DNA of 64,000 bases from Flavobacterium crassostreae (GTDB lineage Bacteria > Bacteroidota > Bacteroidia > Flavobacteriales > Flavobacteriaceae), in the NCBI RefSeq assembly GCF_001831475.1, contig NZ_CP017688.1, positions 2,108,001 through 2,172,000 on the forward strand. The letters are read 5' to 3'. Under the pieces are notes generated by a model. It made no database searches and was not told where the DNA came from. It saw nothing but the letters and a program-made list of their open reading frames with translations. The translations under genes and the position numbers were made by a program. Below are positions 1-8,255 of this stretch, piece by piece. Position 1 is the stretch's first letter. The number at the start of each line of letters is the position of its first letter.

Positions 1-2343
1 CAGTGCTTCATCAATGGTAAGGCAGAGTATGTCGTGAATGTTTTTACCTTCAAATGCAACTTCGAGTATTTCTTTTTTAAAACGTTTTCCGTGACAGGTT
101 TCGCAAGGTAGTTGTACATCGGCCATAAAAACCATTTCTACATTAATAGTACCTTCGCCCTTGCAGGTTTCGCAACGGCCTGCATCTACATTAAAAGAAA
201 AATGCTTAGGCAGATAGCCTCGCAATTTGGATATTTTTTGTTTGGCAAATAATTCGCGGATATCGTCATAGGCTTTTATGTAGGTTACTGGGTTAGATCG
301 AGAACTTCTTCCAATAGGGTTTTGATCTACATATTCAATGTGTTTAATGTGAGAGAAAGAACCACTTAGTTCCCTAAATTGACCGGCTTTTTCTCCAGCA
401 TTTTCAAGCTTTTTTTGCATAGCCGGAAACAATATTTTTTTGACTAGTGTGCTTTTACCGCTTCCTGAAACTCCGGTTATAACCGTTAGTACATCTAGCG
501 GAAACAGAACATCAATGTTTTGCAAATTGTTTTCTCTTGCGCCTTTTATTTCAATATAATTGGTGTATTTGCGTCTTTTTTTGGGTACGGATATTTCTAA
601 ATTGCCATTCAAATATTCTGCCGTAAGAGAGTTAGATTCGAGGATTTCAACATAAGTTCCTTCTGCTACTAATTCGCCGCCAAAAGTACCTGCTTCTGGA
701 CCAATATCAATAATTCTATCGGCAGCTTTCATGATATCCTCATCGTGTTCTACCACAATAACGGTATTGCCTAAATCTCTTAAATCCAGCAGTACTTTTA
801 TTAATCTTTGGGTATCTTTGGGATGCAAACCAATACTTGGCTCATCCAAAATATACATAGAACCCACTAAGCTGCTTCCCAAAGAGGTGGCTAAATTGAT
901 ACGTTGGGATTCTCCTCCGGATAGCGTAGCAGAGTTTCGGTTTAAGGTTAGGTAATCTAAGCCTACATCTGTCAAAAAAGAAAGACGGTTGTTGATTTCA
1001 ATCAATAAACGCTTTGCAATTTGTTTTTCGTAGGTATCGAGGCTAATGTTTTTAAAAAAAGTTGCCAGATGTTGGATAGGTAAATCTACTAATTCAGAGA
1101 CTGTTTTAGAATTAATTTTTACATAAGAAGCCTCCACTCGCAAACGTTTTCCTTTACAACTGTGGCACTTTGTTTTTCCTCGGTAACGAGAGAGTAAAAC
1201 TCTGTTTTGTATTTTGTAATTTTTTTCTTCTATTTCTTTAAAAAAAGCATGCAAACCCTGAAAATAACTGTTTCCTGTCCAGAGCAGCTCTTTGTGTTCT
1301 GGAGATAGCTCAAAATAAGGTTTGTGGATCGGAAAATCAAATTTATAAGCATTGTTTACTAATTGGTCTCTAAACCAACTCATGCTTTCTCCGCGCCATG
1401 GATAAATAGCATTTTCAAACACCGAAAGACTGGTATTTGGGATAACTAATTCGGAGTCTATACCTATAATGTTTCCGTAGCCCTCACAAACCGGACATGC
1501 TCCGTATGGATTATTAAAACTAAATAAATGAACATTTGGTTCCAAAAAAGAGATACCATCTAGCTCAAAATTATTAGAATATGCCTGTCTGGTATTGGTT
1601 TGTAGGTCTTGTAGATAACAACTGCCTTTTCCTTCATAGAAAGCCGTTTGTACCGCATCTGCAAGCCGATTATAAAAAGCATCTTCCTCTTTGACTACAA
1701 TTCGGTCAACAATCAAAAAGAGTTCTTTTTGGTTCCAACCAGCTGGCAAATCATCCAAACGAACCATTTGATTGTCTACCAAAATTCTGGCAAAACCTTG
1801 TTGCAACAAGACCTTAAGTTTGTCTTCTAGTTTTCTGCCTTTTTCCAGTACAATTGGTGCTAACAAAAGCCATTTGCTATCCAGGGGCATTTTTTTTACC
1901 TCAGTCACCACATCGGTCACCGTATCTTTTTTTACCTCTTGGCCAGAAATAGGAGAGAAGGTCCTGCCTATACGCGCATACAATAATTTGATATAATCGT
2001 ATATCTCTGTAGAGGTTCCTACGGTAGAACGGGCATTGGTGGTATTGACTTTTTGCTCAATAGCAATTGCAGGAGCTATGCCTTTGATGTATTCTACCTT
2101 TGGTTTGTCTAGTCTGCCCAAAAATTGTCTGGCATAAGAGGAAAGACTCTCAACATAACGACGTTGGCCCTCAGCATACAGTGTGTCAAAGGCTAAACTA
2201 GATTTTCCGGAACCCGAAAGCCCCGTAATGACCACTAATTTGTTTCTAGGTATGGCCACATCTACACTTTTTAGATTGTGTACTTGGGCCCCTTTTATTA
2301 GGATGTTTTTCTTTGGATCTAATTCAGAAAGCGCAACTTGCAT
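1..2343 (-). CDS. uvrA: Excinuclease ABC subunit A, 3' part beyond window
   Basis: UvrA is the damage-recognition ATPase of nucleotide excision repair and loads UvrB at lesions. An uninterrupted frame of 781 codons starts at the ATG at 2343 (protein begins MQVALSELDPKK) and is still open at base 1, so the C-terminal part lies outside the window. Both ABC modules are visible: Walker A GLSGSGKSS near residue 45 and GVSGSGKST in the second half, the ABC signature LSGGESQR, and Walker B followed by DEPSIGLHP. Zinc-finger pairs CPVC, CHSC and CETC...CETC are intact. A TAnnTTTG box lies just upstream and the gene is divergent from the sigma factor. Identification is secure. Confidence 0.97.
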   Translation of the reverse strand, partial: MQVALSELDPKKNILIKGAQVHNLKSVDVAIPRNKLVVITGLSGSGKSSLAFDTLYAEGQRRYVESLSSYARQFLGRLDKPKVEYIKGIAPAIAIEQKVNTTNARSTVGTSTEIYDYIKLLYARIGRTFSPISGQEVKKDTVTDVVTEVKKMPLDSKWLLLAPIVLEKGRKLEDKLKVLLQQGFARILVDNQMVRLDDLPAGWNQKELFLIVDRIVVKEEDAFYNRLADAVQTAFYEGKGSCYLQDLQTNTRQAYSNNFELDGISFLEPNVHLFSFNNPYGACPVCEGYGNIIGIDSELVIPNTSLSVFENAIYPWRGESMSWFRDQLVNNAYKFDFPIHKPYFELSPEHKELLWTGNSYFQGLHAFFKEIEEKNYKIQNRVLLSRYRGKTKCHSCKGKRLRVEASYVKINSKTVSELVDLPIQHLATFFKNISLDTYEKQIAKRLLIEINNRLSFLTDVGLDYLTLNRNSATLSGGESQRINLATSLGSSLVGSMYILDEPSIGLHPKDTQRLIKVLLDLRDLGNTVIVVEHDEDIMKAADRIIDIGPEAGTFGGELVAEGTYVEILESNSLTAEYLNGNLEISVPKKRRKYTNYIEIKGARENNLQNIDVLFPLDVLTVITGVSGSGKSTLVKKILFPAMQKKLENAGEKAGQFRELSGSFSHIKHIEYVDQNPIGRSSRSNPVTYIKAYDDIRELFAKQKISKLRGYLPKHFSFNVDAGRCETCKGEGTINVEMVFMADVQLPCETCHGKRFKKEILEVAFEGKNIHDILCLTIDEAL

Positions 2344-2360
2344 AAGTTTTTTTGTTTATA

Positions 2361-2368
2361 CAAAAGTA
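2361..2368 (-). promoter_or_regulatory. -7 box of uvrA
   Basis: Read on the minus strand this is TACTTTTG, an exact match to the Bacteroidetes -7 consensus TAnnTTTG, 17 bases before the uvrA start codon. I did not find a convincing TTG -33 element at 17-23 bp, so the call rests on the -7 box alone. Confidence 0.5.
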
Positions 2369-2645
2369 AGCAATTTTAAATACAGAGAAGCCGTTGAACA
2401 ATCCTTAAATAGAGTTCTTTTTAGGACCATCAAATTATAGTTAGTGCCTTTGTGGTATTTAGAAACCAGTGCTATGGTGTATTTTAGGCAGCTTATTTAT
2501 ATGTTTATAAATAGATATTTTGTTGTAAATAATGGTGTTTTATAGTACTATAATTGGTTGGTAACACTAAAAAAAAGGTTTAATGTAAAATAATTGTTAA
2601 TTTTTTTTAATACTTATGGTTTGTTTTAAAATAAAATTAGTAAAT
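2369..2645. other. Divergent intergenic region, no gene seen
   Basis: AT-rich region between divergent uvrA and the sigma-factor gene. I see no credible ORF, tRNA or strong hairpin in it; it presumably holds the upstream control sequences of both genes. Confidence 0.5.
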
Positions 2646-2677
2646 TTGAATAAATATTAACAATAAATTATACTTTG
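2646..2677 (+). promoter_or_regulatory. Putative promoter of the ECF sigma gene
   Basis: TTG at 2646-2648, a 22-bp spacer and TACTTTG at 2671-2677 (TAnnTTG form). This fits the Bacteroidetes sigma-A promoter pattern and leaves a leader of about 60 nt before the ATG at 2742. Confidence 0.45.
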
Positions 2678-2741
2678 CCTATATAGAAAAATTACTTTTT
2701 TAGAAATACCCAAATTAATTCAAAAACTAAAAAGTATAACT

Positions 2742-3326
2742 ATGGCTAATTTAGAACTTCCAGATGCGTTATTGGTACGTAATTATGTTGCAGGAAACGA
2801 AAATTCTTTAGCAATATTAATCCAAAGGCATGAATCCCGTATTTTCGGTTTTATCTATTCTAAAGTTTTAGATAGAGACCTATCTAATGATATTTTTCAA
2901 GACACATTTATAAAAGTCATAAAAACCTTAAAGTCTAATTCGTATAATGAAGAGGGCAAATTTCTTCCTTGGGTAATGCGTATAGCACATAATTTAATTA
3001 TAGATCATTTTAGACGCAATAAAAAAATGCCTTTGTATAGAGAGACCGAGTCGTTTTCTATTTTTTCGATACTATCGGATGATAGCCCTACTATTGAAAA
3101 TAAAATAATAACCGAACAAGTTGAAGAAGACGTTAGAAAGCTATTGGAACAATTGCCAGCAGATCAAAAAGAAGTAATTGTAATGCGCATGTATCAGGAC
3201 ATGAGTTTTAAGGAAATATCTGAGGTAACAGGAGTGAGTATTAATACCTCTTTGGGAAGAATGCGGTATGCCTTATTAAATTTACGAAAAGTAATTGATA
3301 AGCACCAAATTGTTTTAAATAACTAA
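2742..3326 (+). CDS. RNA polymerase sigma factor, ECF type
   Basis: A 194-residue sigma-70 family protein. Region 2 is visible at about residues 20-95, with the core-binding stretch DLSNDIFQDTFIKVIKTL and the -10 recognition helix ending LIIDHFRRNKK. Region 4 is at about 130-185, with LPADQKEVIVMRMYQDMSFKEIS and a helix-turn-helix VSINTSLGRMRYALLNLRK. A short linker without extra domains fits the ECF group. No anti-sigma factor gene with membrane segments follows; the next ORF is a 47-residue protein. It is therefore probably not a FecI/FecR-type pair, and its regulon cannot be deduced from this window. Confidence 0.93.
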   Translation: MANLELPDALLVRNYVAGNENSLAILIQRHESRIFGFIYSKVLDRDLSNDIFQDTFIKVIKTLKSNSYNEEGKFLPWVMRIAHNLIIDHFRRNKKMPLYRETESFSIFSILSDDSPTIENKIITEQVEEDVRKLLEQLPADQKEVIVMRMYQDMSFKEISEVTGVSINTSLGRMRYALLNLRKVIDKHQIVLNN

Positions 3327-3377
3327 CAATATATACCCAAGGACTGCGTTATCATGGTATCTTAAATCCTGTATAAC

Positions 3378-3521
3378 ATGTCCAAAAATTACATTAGAAA
3401 TTCCTCGGTAGCTAAGGTGTTTAAGCCTAAAAAAGAAATTGTTTCATTTATTTTAAATTACTCTAAAGCCTGTTATGCTATTAAGACAGAGCACAAAGTT
3501 TTTGATATTATGATTAATTAA
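3378..3521 (+). CDS. Small conserved-looking hypothetical protein (47 aa)
   Basis: ATG at 3378, 47 codons, TAA at 3519-3521. The protein is basic (MSKNYIRNSSVAKVFKPKK at its start) and contains FILNYSKACYAIKTEH. That motif is reminiscent of small flavobacterial proteins of the form FLLNYSKAL..VKTK, which I recall only as uncharacterised. It follows the sigma gene by 51 bp and is followed by a strong terminator, so it could be the last gene of that transcript. Function unknown. It could also be a chance ORF, but the position and composition favour a gene. Confidence 0.55.
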   Translation: MSKNYIRNSSVAKVFKPKKEIVSFILNYSKACYAIKTEHKVFDIMIN

Positions 3522-3545
3522 AGCATGGTTTTGGTGCTTTAAGAT

Positions 3546-3586
3546 AAAAACCCGTAACGTATACTGCATAAGTCACGGGTTTTTTT
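3546..3586. terminator. Intrinsic terminator, possibly bidirectional
   Basis: Inverted repeat AAAAACCCGT ... ACGGGTTTTT with seven Ts on the plus-strand side and As on the other. It sits between the plus-strand sigma operon and the convergent minus-strand gene ending at 3635, so it can serve both. Confidence 0.8.
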
Positions 3587-3634
3587 ATGGTTTAGATTTA
3601 GCACGTATTGATTTACTCTATGTAGCCATTATTT

Positions 3635-4567
3635 TTAATTTAAAGTCAATGCTCCCAAAATTTCTTCGGACAAAAAAGGACCTCCAGGGTATCTAGCGGT
3701 GTAGTCTAGGTTGAGCCAAATTTGGTCCCGCTCGTCGATGTGGTAATGCAGTTGTTTGTGGTAACTTTCTTTTGGAAACAATACATTTTTGATCAAAAAA
3801 TTGACCGTTTCGAGATCACTCAAACTCCCTATGAGTATTTCAGGATAAATATGTCCTTTGGTGTGTATTAGTCTAGGTGTGCCTCCAATTGCTCTTACGC
3901 TTGCAGCCATCAATATGGAGTGGTCATCACAATCTCCCGAAAAGTAACCTAAAGATTCGCTGGCTGTTGCAATATAATCGGTGTCTTTGGGATCATTGAC
4001 ATAATTCCAGCGGCTGTTAATTTCTTTAAAAACGGCAAAACATTGTATTATGGTTCTGTAGTCAGAATAACCTTTGATGTCTTTAAAGTTTTTAGAAGTG
4101 GCCATTATGGCAAAATTGCGCACTTTAGGATTTTTGTACTCAATGGCTTTAAGTATTTTGGATTTGTTTGGAAAGGGCAATAATTTGGAAATGATTATAT
4201 CTTGTGGATAGGGATTGTCTGACATGGTGTAGATCATAGAATCATAATCTTCGTAAACGCTATTGAATCCATAATTACCAAAAACGGTTCCGTAGAATAA
4301 AACCAACATATATAGCGCAATGCATATAATAATTATGGTTCTCAAAAGGCGCAATACTAGTTGTATGCTTATAATGATTAGCAAAAATAAAAGGATACGA
4401 TCTAAATTAAATGCCCAATTTAGTTCTATTAGGTTTTGATGTGCAATTATAAATAATGGAATAGCTATTAAGATATTCAGAATAAATATAATTACATCGT
4501 CCCAGGGTTTTTGGACCTGTAGCTTTTGTTTTATATCCTGAAAAGAAATAGTTGTGATCTTTGCCAT
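3635..4567 (-). CDS. Membrane protein with transglutaminase-like domain
   Basis: 310 residues from the ATG at 4567. A longer frame exists, but it would start with TTG at 4585 and is less likely. Two to three N-terminal hydrophobic segments (about residues 25-42 and 55-92) precede a soluble C-terminal domain. The transglutaminase/protease fold triad is visible: Cys in SGDCDDHS (about 213), His in KGHIYPE (about 239) and Asp in WLNLDYTA (about 287). The domain is therefore probably a thiol peptidase or transferase acting at the membrane, substrate unknown. The downstream half of the pair, the solute-binding-like gene, lies just upstream on the same strand (22-bp gap). Family confident, role unknown. 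Confidence 0.8.
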   Translation of the reverse strand: MAKITTISFQDIKQKLQVQKPWDDVIIFILNILIAIPLFIIAHQNLIELNWAFNLDRILLFLLIIISIQLVLRLLRTIIIICIALYMLVLFYGTVFGNYGFNSVYEDYDSMIYTMSDNPYPQDIIISKLLPFPNKSKILKAIEYKNPKVRNFAIMATSKNFKDIKGYSDYRTIIQCFAVFKEINSRWNYVNDPKDTDYIATASESLGYFSGDCDDHSILMAASVRAIGGTPRLIHTKGHIYPEILIGSLSDLETVNFLIKNVLFPKESYHKQLHYHIDERDQIWLNLDYTARYPGGPFLSEEILGALTLN

Positions 4568-4589
4568 GTGTGTTAAAAAATGCAAAAAA

Positions 4590-5441
4590 CTATAGTGCTT
4601 TTACAATTTCTTCAAAAGTACCTATTTTATCAATGATTTTTAGTTCTAATAATTGATTTTGAACATTGTTTAACACTTTTTTAGATAATGGATTTGCGGA
4701 CCATTGGGTTAAGGAGAGCCATTGTTGTATATCCTGCTTTTTTAGATGGTATTTTGTAGCTAATTGGGTATCAATATTGGGTATTTGTTTAAAGGTTTTT
4801 GTTTTGGCGTTGATGATGCGCAGGATGGTTTGGATGGCTTCTGGGTTTTTTTCTAAAATTTCTTCTCGAACGGCAATCACAAAACAGGGCCAAGGGGTAG
4901 GGCAAGTGTCTATTTTTCTAAAAATACCGCTATCGACTAAGGGTTTGGTCATAAATTGCTCCCACATGAAATAGTCTGCGGTGCCTGTAGTTAGGGCGTT
5001 TACTGCGCCATCGATGGTGTGGACTATTTCAAATGGTATTTGATCTGTTTTCCAGTTTTGGTTTTGGGCATTTACATAGGTCATTAATTGGGATCCGGAT
5101 CCTAGTCTGGATATGGCTGCTTTTTTGTTTTGTAATGCTGCAATGGTGGTATAGCTGGAGGTGGCTGCTACATGAATACCCCAAATTAGTGGGCTCTCTA
5201 CGTATATTTGCACAATTTTGCTGGGGTTTCCGGCGGTAATGTCTTTTATAATTCCTTCGGTTAGCAGTACGGCTATGTCGGTTTGGCCGGATCGTAGCAT
5301 TTGACACATTTTGCCGGTGCCTTCTGGAACATCGGTCCAGTGTAATTGGATGTTTTGGGTTTCAAATTCGTGGTTGTCTAAGGCTAGTTGCCAGGGTAAA
5401 TTAAAGTGTTCTGGTACGCCAACGATGTTTATTGTGGTCAT
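4590..5441 (-). CDS. Periplasmic-binding-protein-like (NMT1/SBP) protein, no signal peptide
   Basis: 283 residues with a type II solute-binding fold pattern: MTTINIVGVPEHFNLPWQLALDN at the start, EGTGKMCQMLRSGQTDIAVLLTEG, then a second lobe with YFMWEQFMTKPLVDSG. Proteins of this kind bind small ligands for ABC transporters (taurine/thiamine precursor type). This one starts directly at the mature-type sequence, with neither signal peptide nor lipobox, and no permease or ATPase gene is nearby. It is probably a cytoplasmic ligand-binding protein or enzyme of the superfamily. It shares a strand with the transglutaminase-like gene 22 bp downstream. Confidence 0.75.
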   Translation of the reverse strand: MTTINIVGVPEHFNLPWQLALDNHEFETQNIQLHWTDVPEGTGKMCQMLRSGQTDIAVLLTEGIIKDITAGNPSKIVQIYVESPLIWGIHVAATSSYTTIAALQNKKAAISRLGSGSQLMTYVNAQNQNWKTDQIPFEIVHTIDGAVNALTTGTADYFMWEQFMTKPLVDSGIFRKIDTCPTPWPCFVIAVREEILEKNPEAIQTILRIINAKTKTFKQIPNIDTQLATKYHLKKQDIQQWLSLTQWSANPLSKKVLNNVQNQLLELKIIDKIGTFEEIVKAL

Positions 5442-5577
5442 GTTTTTGGGTTTTGTGTAGGGGTGTTGTTCTGTTTTTTTGTAGCCCTGATAGTAGTGAA
5501 AATCCTTTTTGGAGGCTTTTTTGGCCTACAAAAAGATTGTAACGGATAGCAGGAAATAGCTCCTAAAAATTTTAAAT

Positions 5578-5907
5578 TTAGCCTCCAACGCGTTTTACTC
5601 GAAATCCTTTGTGTTGTAGTAGTTCCATGATTTTGTCTCGGTAGTCTCCTTGGATGATTATTGCTTCTTCTTTGAAGCTGCCTCCGACGCTGAGTTTTGT
5701 TTTGATTTCTTTGGCTAGTATTTTAAAGTCTTCGTTGGTTCCTTGGTATCCCTCAATTATGGTGGTTGCTTTGCCTTTTCGTTTTTCGAATTTGCAAATC
5801 ATGGGTTCTTTTTGTAGGTATAATTGGTGTGGGGTTGCCGCTGGGGCTTGGTCGGGTAGGGGTTGGTGGTCTGGAAATAGGTTTTTTAATTGGTCTTGTA
5901 AATCCAT
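5578..5907 (-). CDS. SUI1/eIF1-like translation factor (YciH family)
   Basis: 109 residues. An N-terminal linker of about 35 residues rich in Pro/Gln is followed by a compact SUI1 domain: ICKFEKRKGKATTIIEGYQGT, LAKEIKTKLSVGGSFKEEAIIIQGDYRDKIMELL and the C-terminal GFRVKRVGG. The GGS and GD.R positions are typical of the family. Bacterial YciH proteins are thought to modulate start-site fidelity during initiation; the exact role in Bacteroidetes is not settled. The gene stands between two minus-strand genes with short gaps. Confidence 0.9.
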   Translation of the reverse strand: MDLQDQLKNLFPDHQPLPDQAPAATPHQLYLQKEPMICKFEKRKGKATTIIEGYQGTNEDFKILAKEIKTKLSVGGSFKEEAIIIQGDYRDKIMELLQHKGFRVKRVGG

Positions 5908-5975
5908 GTTTTGGGGTATTTGGTGGTAATTATTGGTGCAATTTTGTTTTTAGGGTTTGCTGTAGCGCAATTGGG

Positions 5976-6926
5976 TTATTTTTTTAATAAACCTAATTCT
6001 ATGAGTCGTTCTTGCAAATAGGCGCCTGCGGTTGTGTTTTCGAATTCTTTGGGATGTTTGGCATCGATGCAATTGGCCAAAGAGTCTAATGGCATATCAC
6101 TCACGGGATGCATAAAAAAGGGTACGGAGTATCTGGATGTTGCCCATAATTCTTTGGCTGGGTTGACTACTTGGTGCAGGGTTGATTTTAATTTATTATT
6201 GGTTAGGCGTGAGAGCATGTCTCCTACATTGATAACCAATTCTTCTGGTTGGGCAATGGCGTCTATCCATTGGTTGTTATGGTTTTGAACTTGTAGGCCT
6301 TTTCCTTGTGCTCCCATCAATAGGGTTATTAGGTTGATGTCTGCATGGGCTGCGGCACGGATGGCGTTGGCTGGTTCGGAGGTGATGGGCGGGTAGTGTA
6401 TGGGACGCAAGATGGAGTTGCCTTGTGTTAGGTATTGGTCAAAATAAAATTCGTCTAGTTCTAAACCTAAGGCGAGTGCTCTTAGGACATAAACGCCTGT
6501 TTTTTCTAGCATTTGGTAGGTTTTTTGGCCTACGGAATTAAAATTTGGTAGTTCTTTAACGGTTACATTTTCAGGATATTCTGAGGCGTATTTGGAGTTA
6601 GTTGGTAGGTATTGTCCAAAGTGCCAAAACTCTTTTAAATCGGCTTCTTTTTTGCCTTTGGCATGCTCTTTTCCAAAAGAAACATAGCCGCGTTGTCCGG
6701 CAATGCCAGCTATTTCATAGGTTTTTTTGGTGGCTATTGGTAGGGCAAAAAAAGCTCTAATTTGTTCGTATAGTGCTTTTTGTAACGATTCTTCTAAAAA
6801 ATGTCCTTTTAGGGCTACAAAGCCGATGTTTTCGAAGGCGTTTTTGATTTCGGTAACAAATTTTTGTTTACGTTTTGGATCTTCGGACAGAAAATCCCGC
6901 AAGTCCACACTAGGAATATGTTGCAT
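5976..6926 (-). CDS. 2-oxoglutarate/Fe(II) dioxygenase, isopenicillin N synthase family
   Basis: 316 residues, the usual length for this non-heme iron oxygenase family. The N-terminal DIOX_N part (IPSVDLRDFLSED...FVTEIKNAFENIGFVALKGH) is followed by the jelly-roll core. Iron ligands are visible: H194 and D196 in HADINLITLL, and H251 in STLHQVV. R265 with S267 (RYSVPFF) is the expected 2-oxoglutarate clamp. It therefore should oxidise a small molecule with 2-oxoglutarate and O2; the substrate cannot be told from sequence. It is a single-gene unit as far as can be seen. Confidence 0.9.
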   Translation of the reverse strand: MQHIPSVDLRDFLSEDPKRKQKFVTEIKNAFENIGFVALKGHFLEESLQKALYEQIRAFFALPIATKKTYEIAGIAGQRGYVSFGKEHAKGKKEADLKEFWHFGQYLPTNSKYASEYPENVTVKELPNFNSVGQKTYQMLEKTGVYVLRALALGLELDEFYFDQYLTQGNSILRPIHYPPITSEPANAIRAAAHADINLITLLMGAQGKGLQVQNHNNQWIDAIAQPEELVINVGDMLSRLTNNKLKSTLHQVVNPAKELWATSRYSVPFFMHPVSDMPLDSLANCIDAKHPKEFENTTAGAYLQERLIELGLLKK

Positions 6927-7129
6927 AGTTTAAAATTTTATAGGAGACACAAGGCCTTTAAAAACGTTGTCTATACAAAGGTATTGAATATTTTAAGAAG
7001 GTTATTTTAAAAATGGAGCAATTAAAAAATTTCAGGATACTAATTGGTATATAGCCTTTAAAAAATGCTTGATTTAATTTTTTAGAGCGTAATTTTGTCA
7101 AAAATTATTGGGACTAAAATTTATTTTGA

Positions 7130-7351
7130 ATGAAGCCATTAAAGGAAAATTTATTACGTAAGGATGCTACAATAACTAAAATTCAATTTGATAAAGAATG
7201 GTTTTATAAATTGAAAGATATTGTTTGGTATCTCAATGAAGATCTCTCTGCTATTGAGAGTATTTATTTGCCCATTACAATAGACGGAAAATCAGAATTA
7301 ACACAATGTGTTACTTTTGAAGATATTTTGAGGGCTAGAAAAGAAAAATGA
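7130..7351 (+). CDS. Small hypothetical protein (73 aa)
   Basis: ATG start, 73 residues. The pattern is KDATITKIQFDKEWFYKLKDIVWYLNEDLS, then IYLPITIDGKSELTQCVTFEDILRA. The F-x-D/K-x-W-F/Y-x-L-x-D-I-x-x-Y-L arrangement resembles the start of BRO-N/antirepressor-type domains, but only half such a domain is present. It stops 3 bp before the convergent exported-protein gene. Function unknown; it may be a small stand-alone regulator or a chromosomal neighbour of the phage insertion. Confidence 0.6.
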   Translation: MKPLKENLLRKDATITKIQFDKEWFYKLKDIVWYLNEDLSAIESIYLPITIDGKSELTQCVTFEDILRARKEK

Positions 7352-7354
7352 TTT

Positions 7355-7801
7355 TTAATTACTGTATTCATGGATTAGTTTTCCATCAATATAGAACTGA
7401 ATTATTCGTATATTATTTTTGCTTTTATAAACCGTCCGTATAAATTTTCCATTAAATTTTTTGACACTTCCGGAAATGGAGGTTTTATCTGAAAGCATAT
7501 AAGAATAATTTAAAGAATGACTGTTGTTATCGATAGACACAAAATAATATTCACAATCTTTTGGTAGATCATATATAAAATCGGATGTTAAAATTTCTTT
7601 TTCTTTGAATGTTGTTTTATAGTTATTTTTAATACGTTTTGAAACTAAAATATCTGGATAAAATCTATTGATATCTTTGATCAAATCATATTGTTCAAAT
7701 GATACAGTTTCTTTATTTTCAAAATACATAGTTAAATCTGAATCTTGAGAGAAAACGGGGATTGTTATTAATACAAAAAACAGTAAAGTGTATTTTTTCA
7801 T
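7355..7801 (-). CDS. Exported hypothetical protein (148 aa)
   Basis: The N-terminus MKKYTLLFFVLITIPVFSQD is a good Sec signal peptide with probable cleavage after FS/Q. The remaining 130 residues (acidic/aromatic, ending KNNIRIIQFYIDGKLIHEYSN) match no family I recognise. It is the last chromosomal gene before the left dif-like site at 7878; its start codon is about 80 bp from that site. Periplasmic or outer-membrane associated location is inferred. Confidence 0.75.
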   Translation of the reverse strand: MKKYTLLFFVLITIPVFSQDSDLTMYFENKETVSFEQYDLIKDINRFYPDILVSKRIKNNYKTTFKEKEILTSDFIYDLPKDCEYYFVSIDNNSHSLNYSYMLSDKTSISGSVKKFNGKFIRTVYKSKNNIRIIQFYIDGKLIHEYSN

Positions 7802-7877
7802 AATTTTTTTAAATTCTAAAACGAAGCAAATATACTAACATAATCGAAATACGATAAAAAATAATTATAATATATTT

Positions 7878-7905
7878 TTGAACTATAATTTATAGTATGT
7901 AAAGA
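7878..7905 (+). other. attL: dif-like XerC/XerD site at left end of provirus
   Basis: Three parts are visible: XerC-type arm TTGAACTATAA (7878-7888), central TTTATA (7889-7894) and a weaker XerD-type arm GTATGTAAAGA (7895-7905). Bases 7880-7903 match 14394-14417 at 23 of 24 positions. The layout (11+6+11) is that of dif. By comparison with the right copy, the left arm here is host and the right arm is phage. Confidence 0.8.
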
Positions 7906-7926
7906 ATTTTTTATTATATTTGTCAT
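7889..7926 (-). other. Severed 5' end of rep (start codon and first codons)
   Basis: On the minus strand an ATG at 7926 opens the frame MTNIIKNSLHT and runs into the left att core at 7894. Across the reconstructed circle junction (7889 joined to 14402) this frame continues without a shift into NYSSEEIANIFD of the Rep ORF. That gives a Rep of about 424 residues with a proper ATG. In the integrated state the stub runs into host DNA and soon stops. Confidence 0.75.
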
Positions 7927-7928
7927 AG

Positions 7929-7977
7929 ATTTTTTTTCAATAAGAGCCGAGGTATTCCAGTACCGTTTGAGGCTCTT
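7929..7977. other. Branched stem-loop upstream of the circular rep start; candidate origin or leader
   Basis: Outer stem AAGAGCC (7942-7948) with GGCTCTT (7971-7977) encloses an inner stem GGTA (7951-7954) with TACC (7961-7964). On the minus strand it is not followed by Us, so it is not an intrinsic terminator for the phage genes; on the plus strand it is followed by a T run. It lies 16 nt before the rep ATG in the circle, a normal position for a rolling-circle origin or a structured leader. The flanking AT tract and GGCTCTTATT recur at 8421-8442. Confidence 0.5.
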
Positions 7978-7997
7978 TTTTTTTGTTTAAATTTTAA

Positions 7998-8255
7998 TTA
8001 CCAACCTTGTTTTACTCTTCCTTTTATTTCGTAATCGGGAAATTTATGTAAAAAATCTCCATTTTTATAATAACATAAAACCCCCCTTGTTCTTCTAATG
8101 TATACTAAGATATAATTCCATTCTATTGATTGTTTTTTCAACCATTGCGTATAAGAATATATATTATGCACGTATTCGGTAAACAAGCGCTTTTTACCAT
8201 CAAAAAAAACTGTTACGGAATAATCATTTTTGCCTTTTAAACCTTCATAGTTCAT
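7998..8255 (-). CDS. Provirus hypothetical protein (85 aa)
   Basis: A basic, aromatic-rich 85-residue protein (MNYEGLKGKNDYSVTVFFDGKK ... YEIKGRVKQGW), soluble by inspection, with no family I recognise. Its ATG at 8255 overlaps the stop codon of the upstream 53-residue ORF in an ATGA arrangement, so it is probably translated by coupling. It is the last gene before the left end of the integrated element; in the circular form it would lie directly upstream of rep. Possible roles include a DNA-binding or regulatory protein. Confidence 0.65.
   Translation of the reverse strand: MNYEGLKGKNDYSVTVFFDGKKRLFTEYVHNIYSYTQWLKKQSIEWNYILVYIRRTRGVLCYYKNGDFLHKFPDYEIKGRVKQGW

Noticed and set aside
4568..4585. 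TTG start extending the transglutaminase-like protein
   Set aside because: An ATG is available six codons later at 4567 and the extra residues add nothing recognisable.
4666..4974. Plus-strand ORFs opposite the minus-strand genes at 4.6-6.9 kb
   Set aside because: They mirror well-supported minus-strand genes, are rich in Trp/Cys/Phe and have no recognisable domain; shadows.
7942..7977. Intrinsic terminator for the provirus genes
   Set aside because: The T run follows the stem only on the plus strand; on the phage (minus) strand As follow, so it cannot be a standard terminator for those genes.
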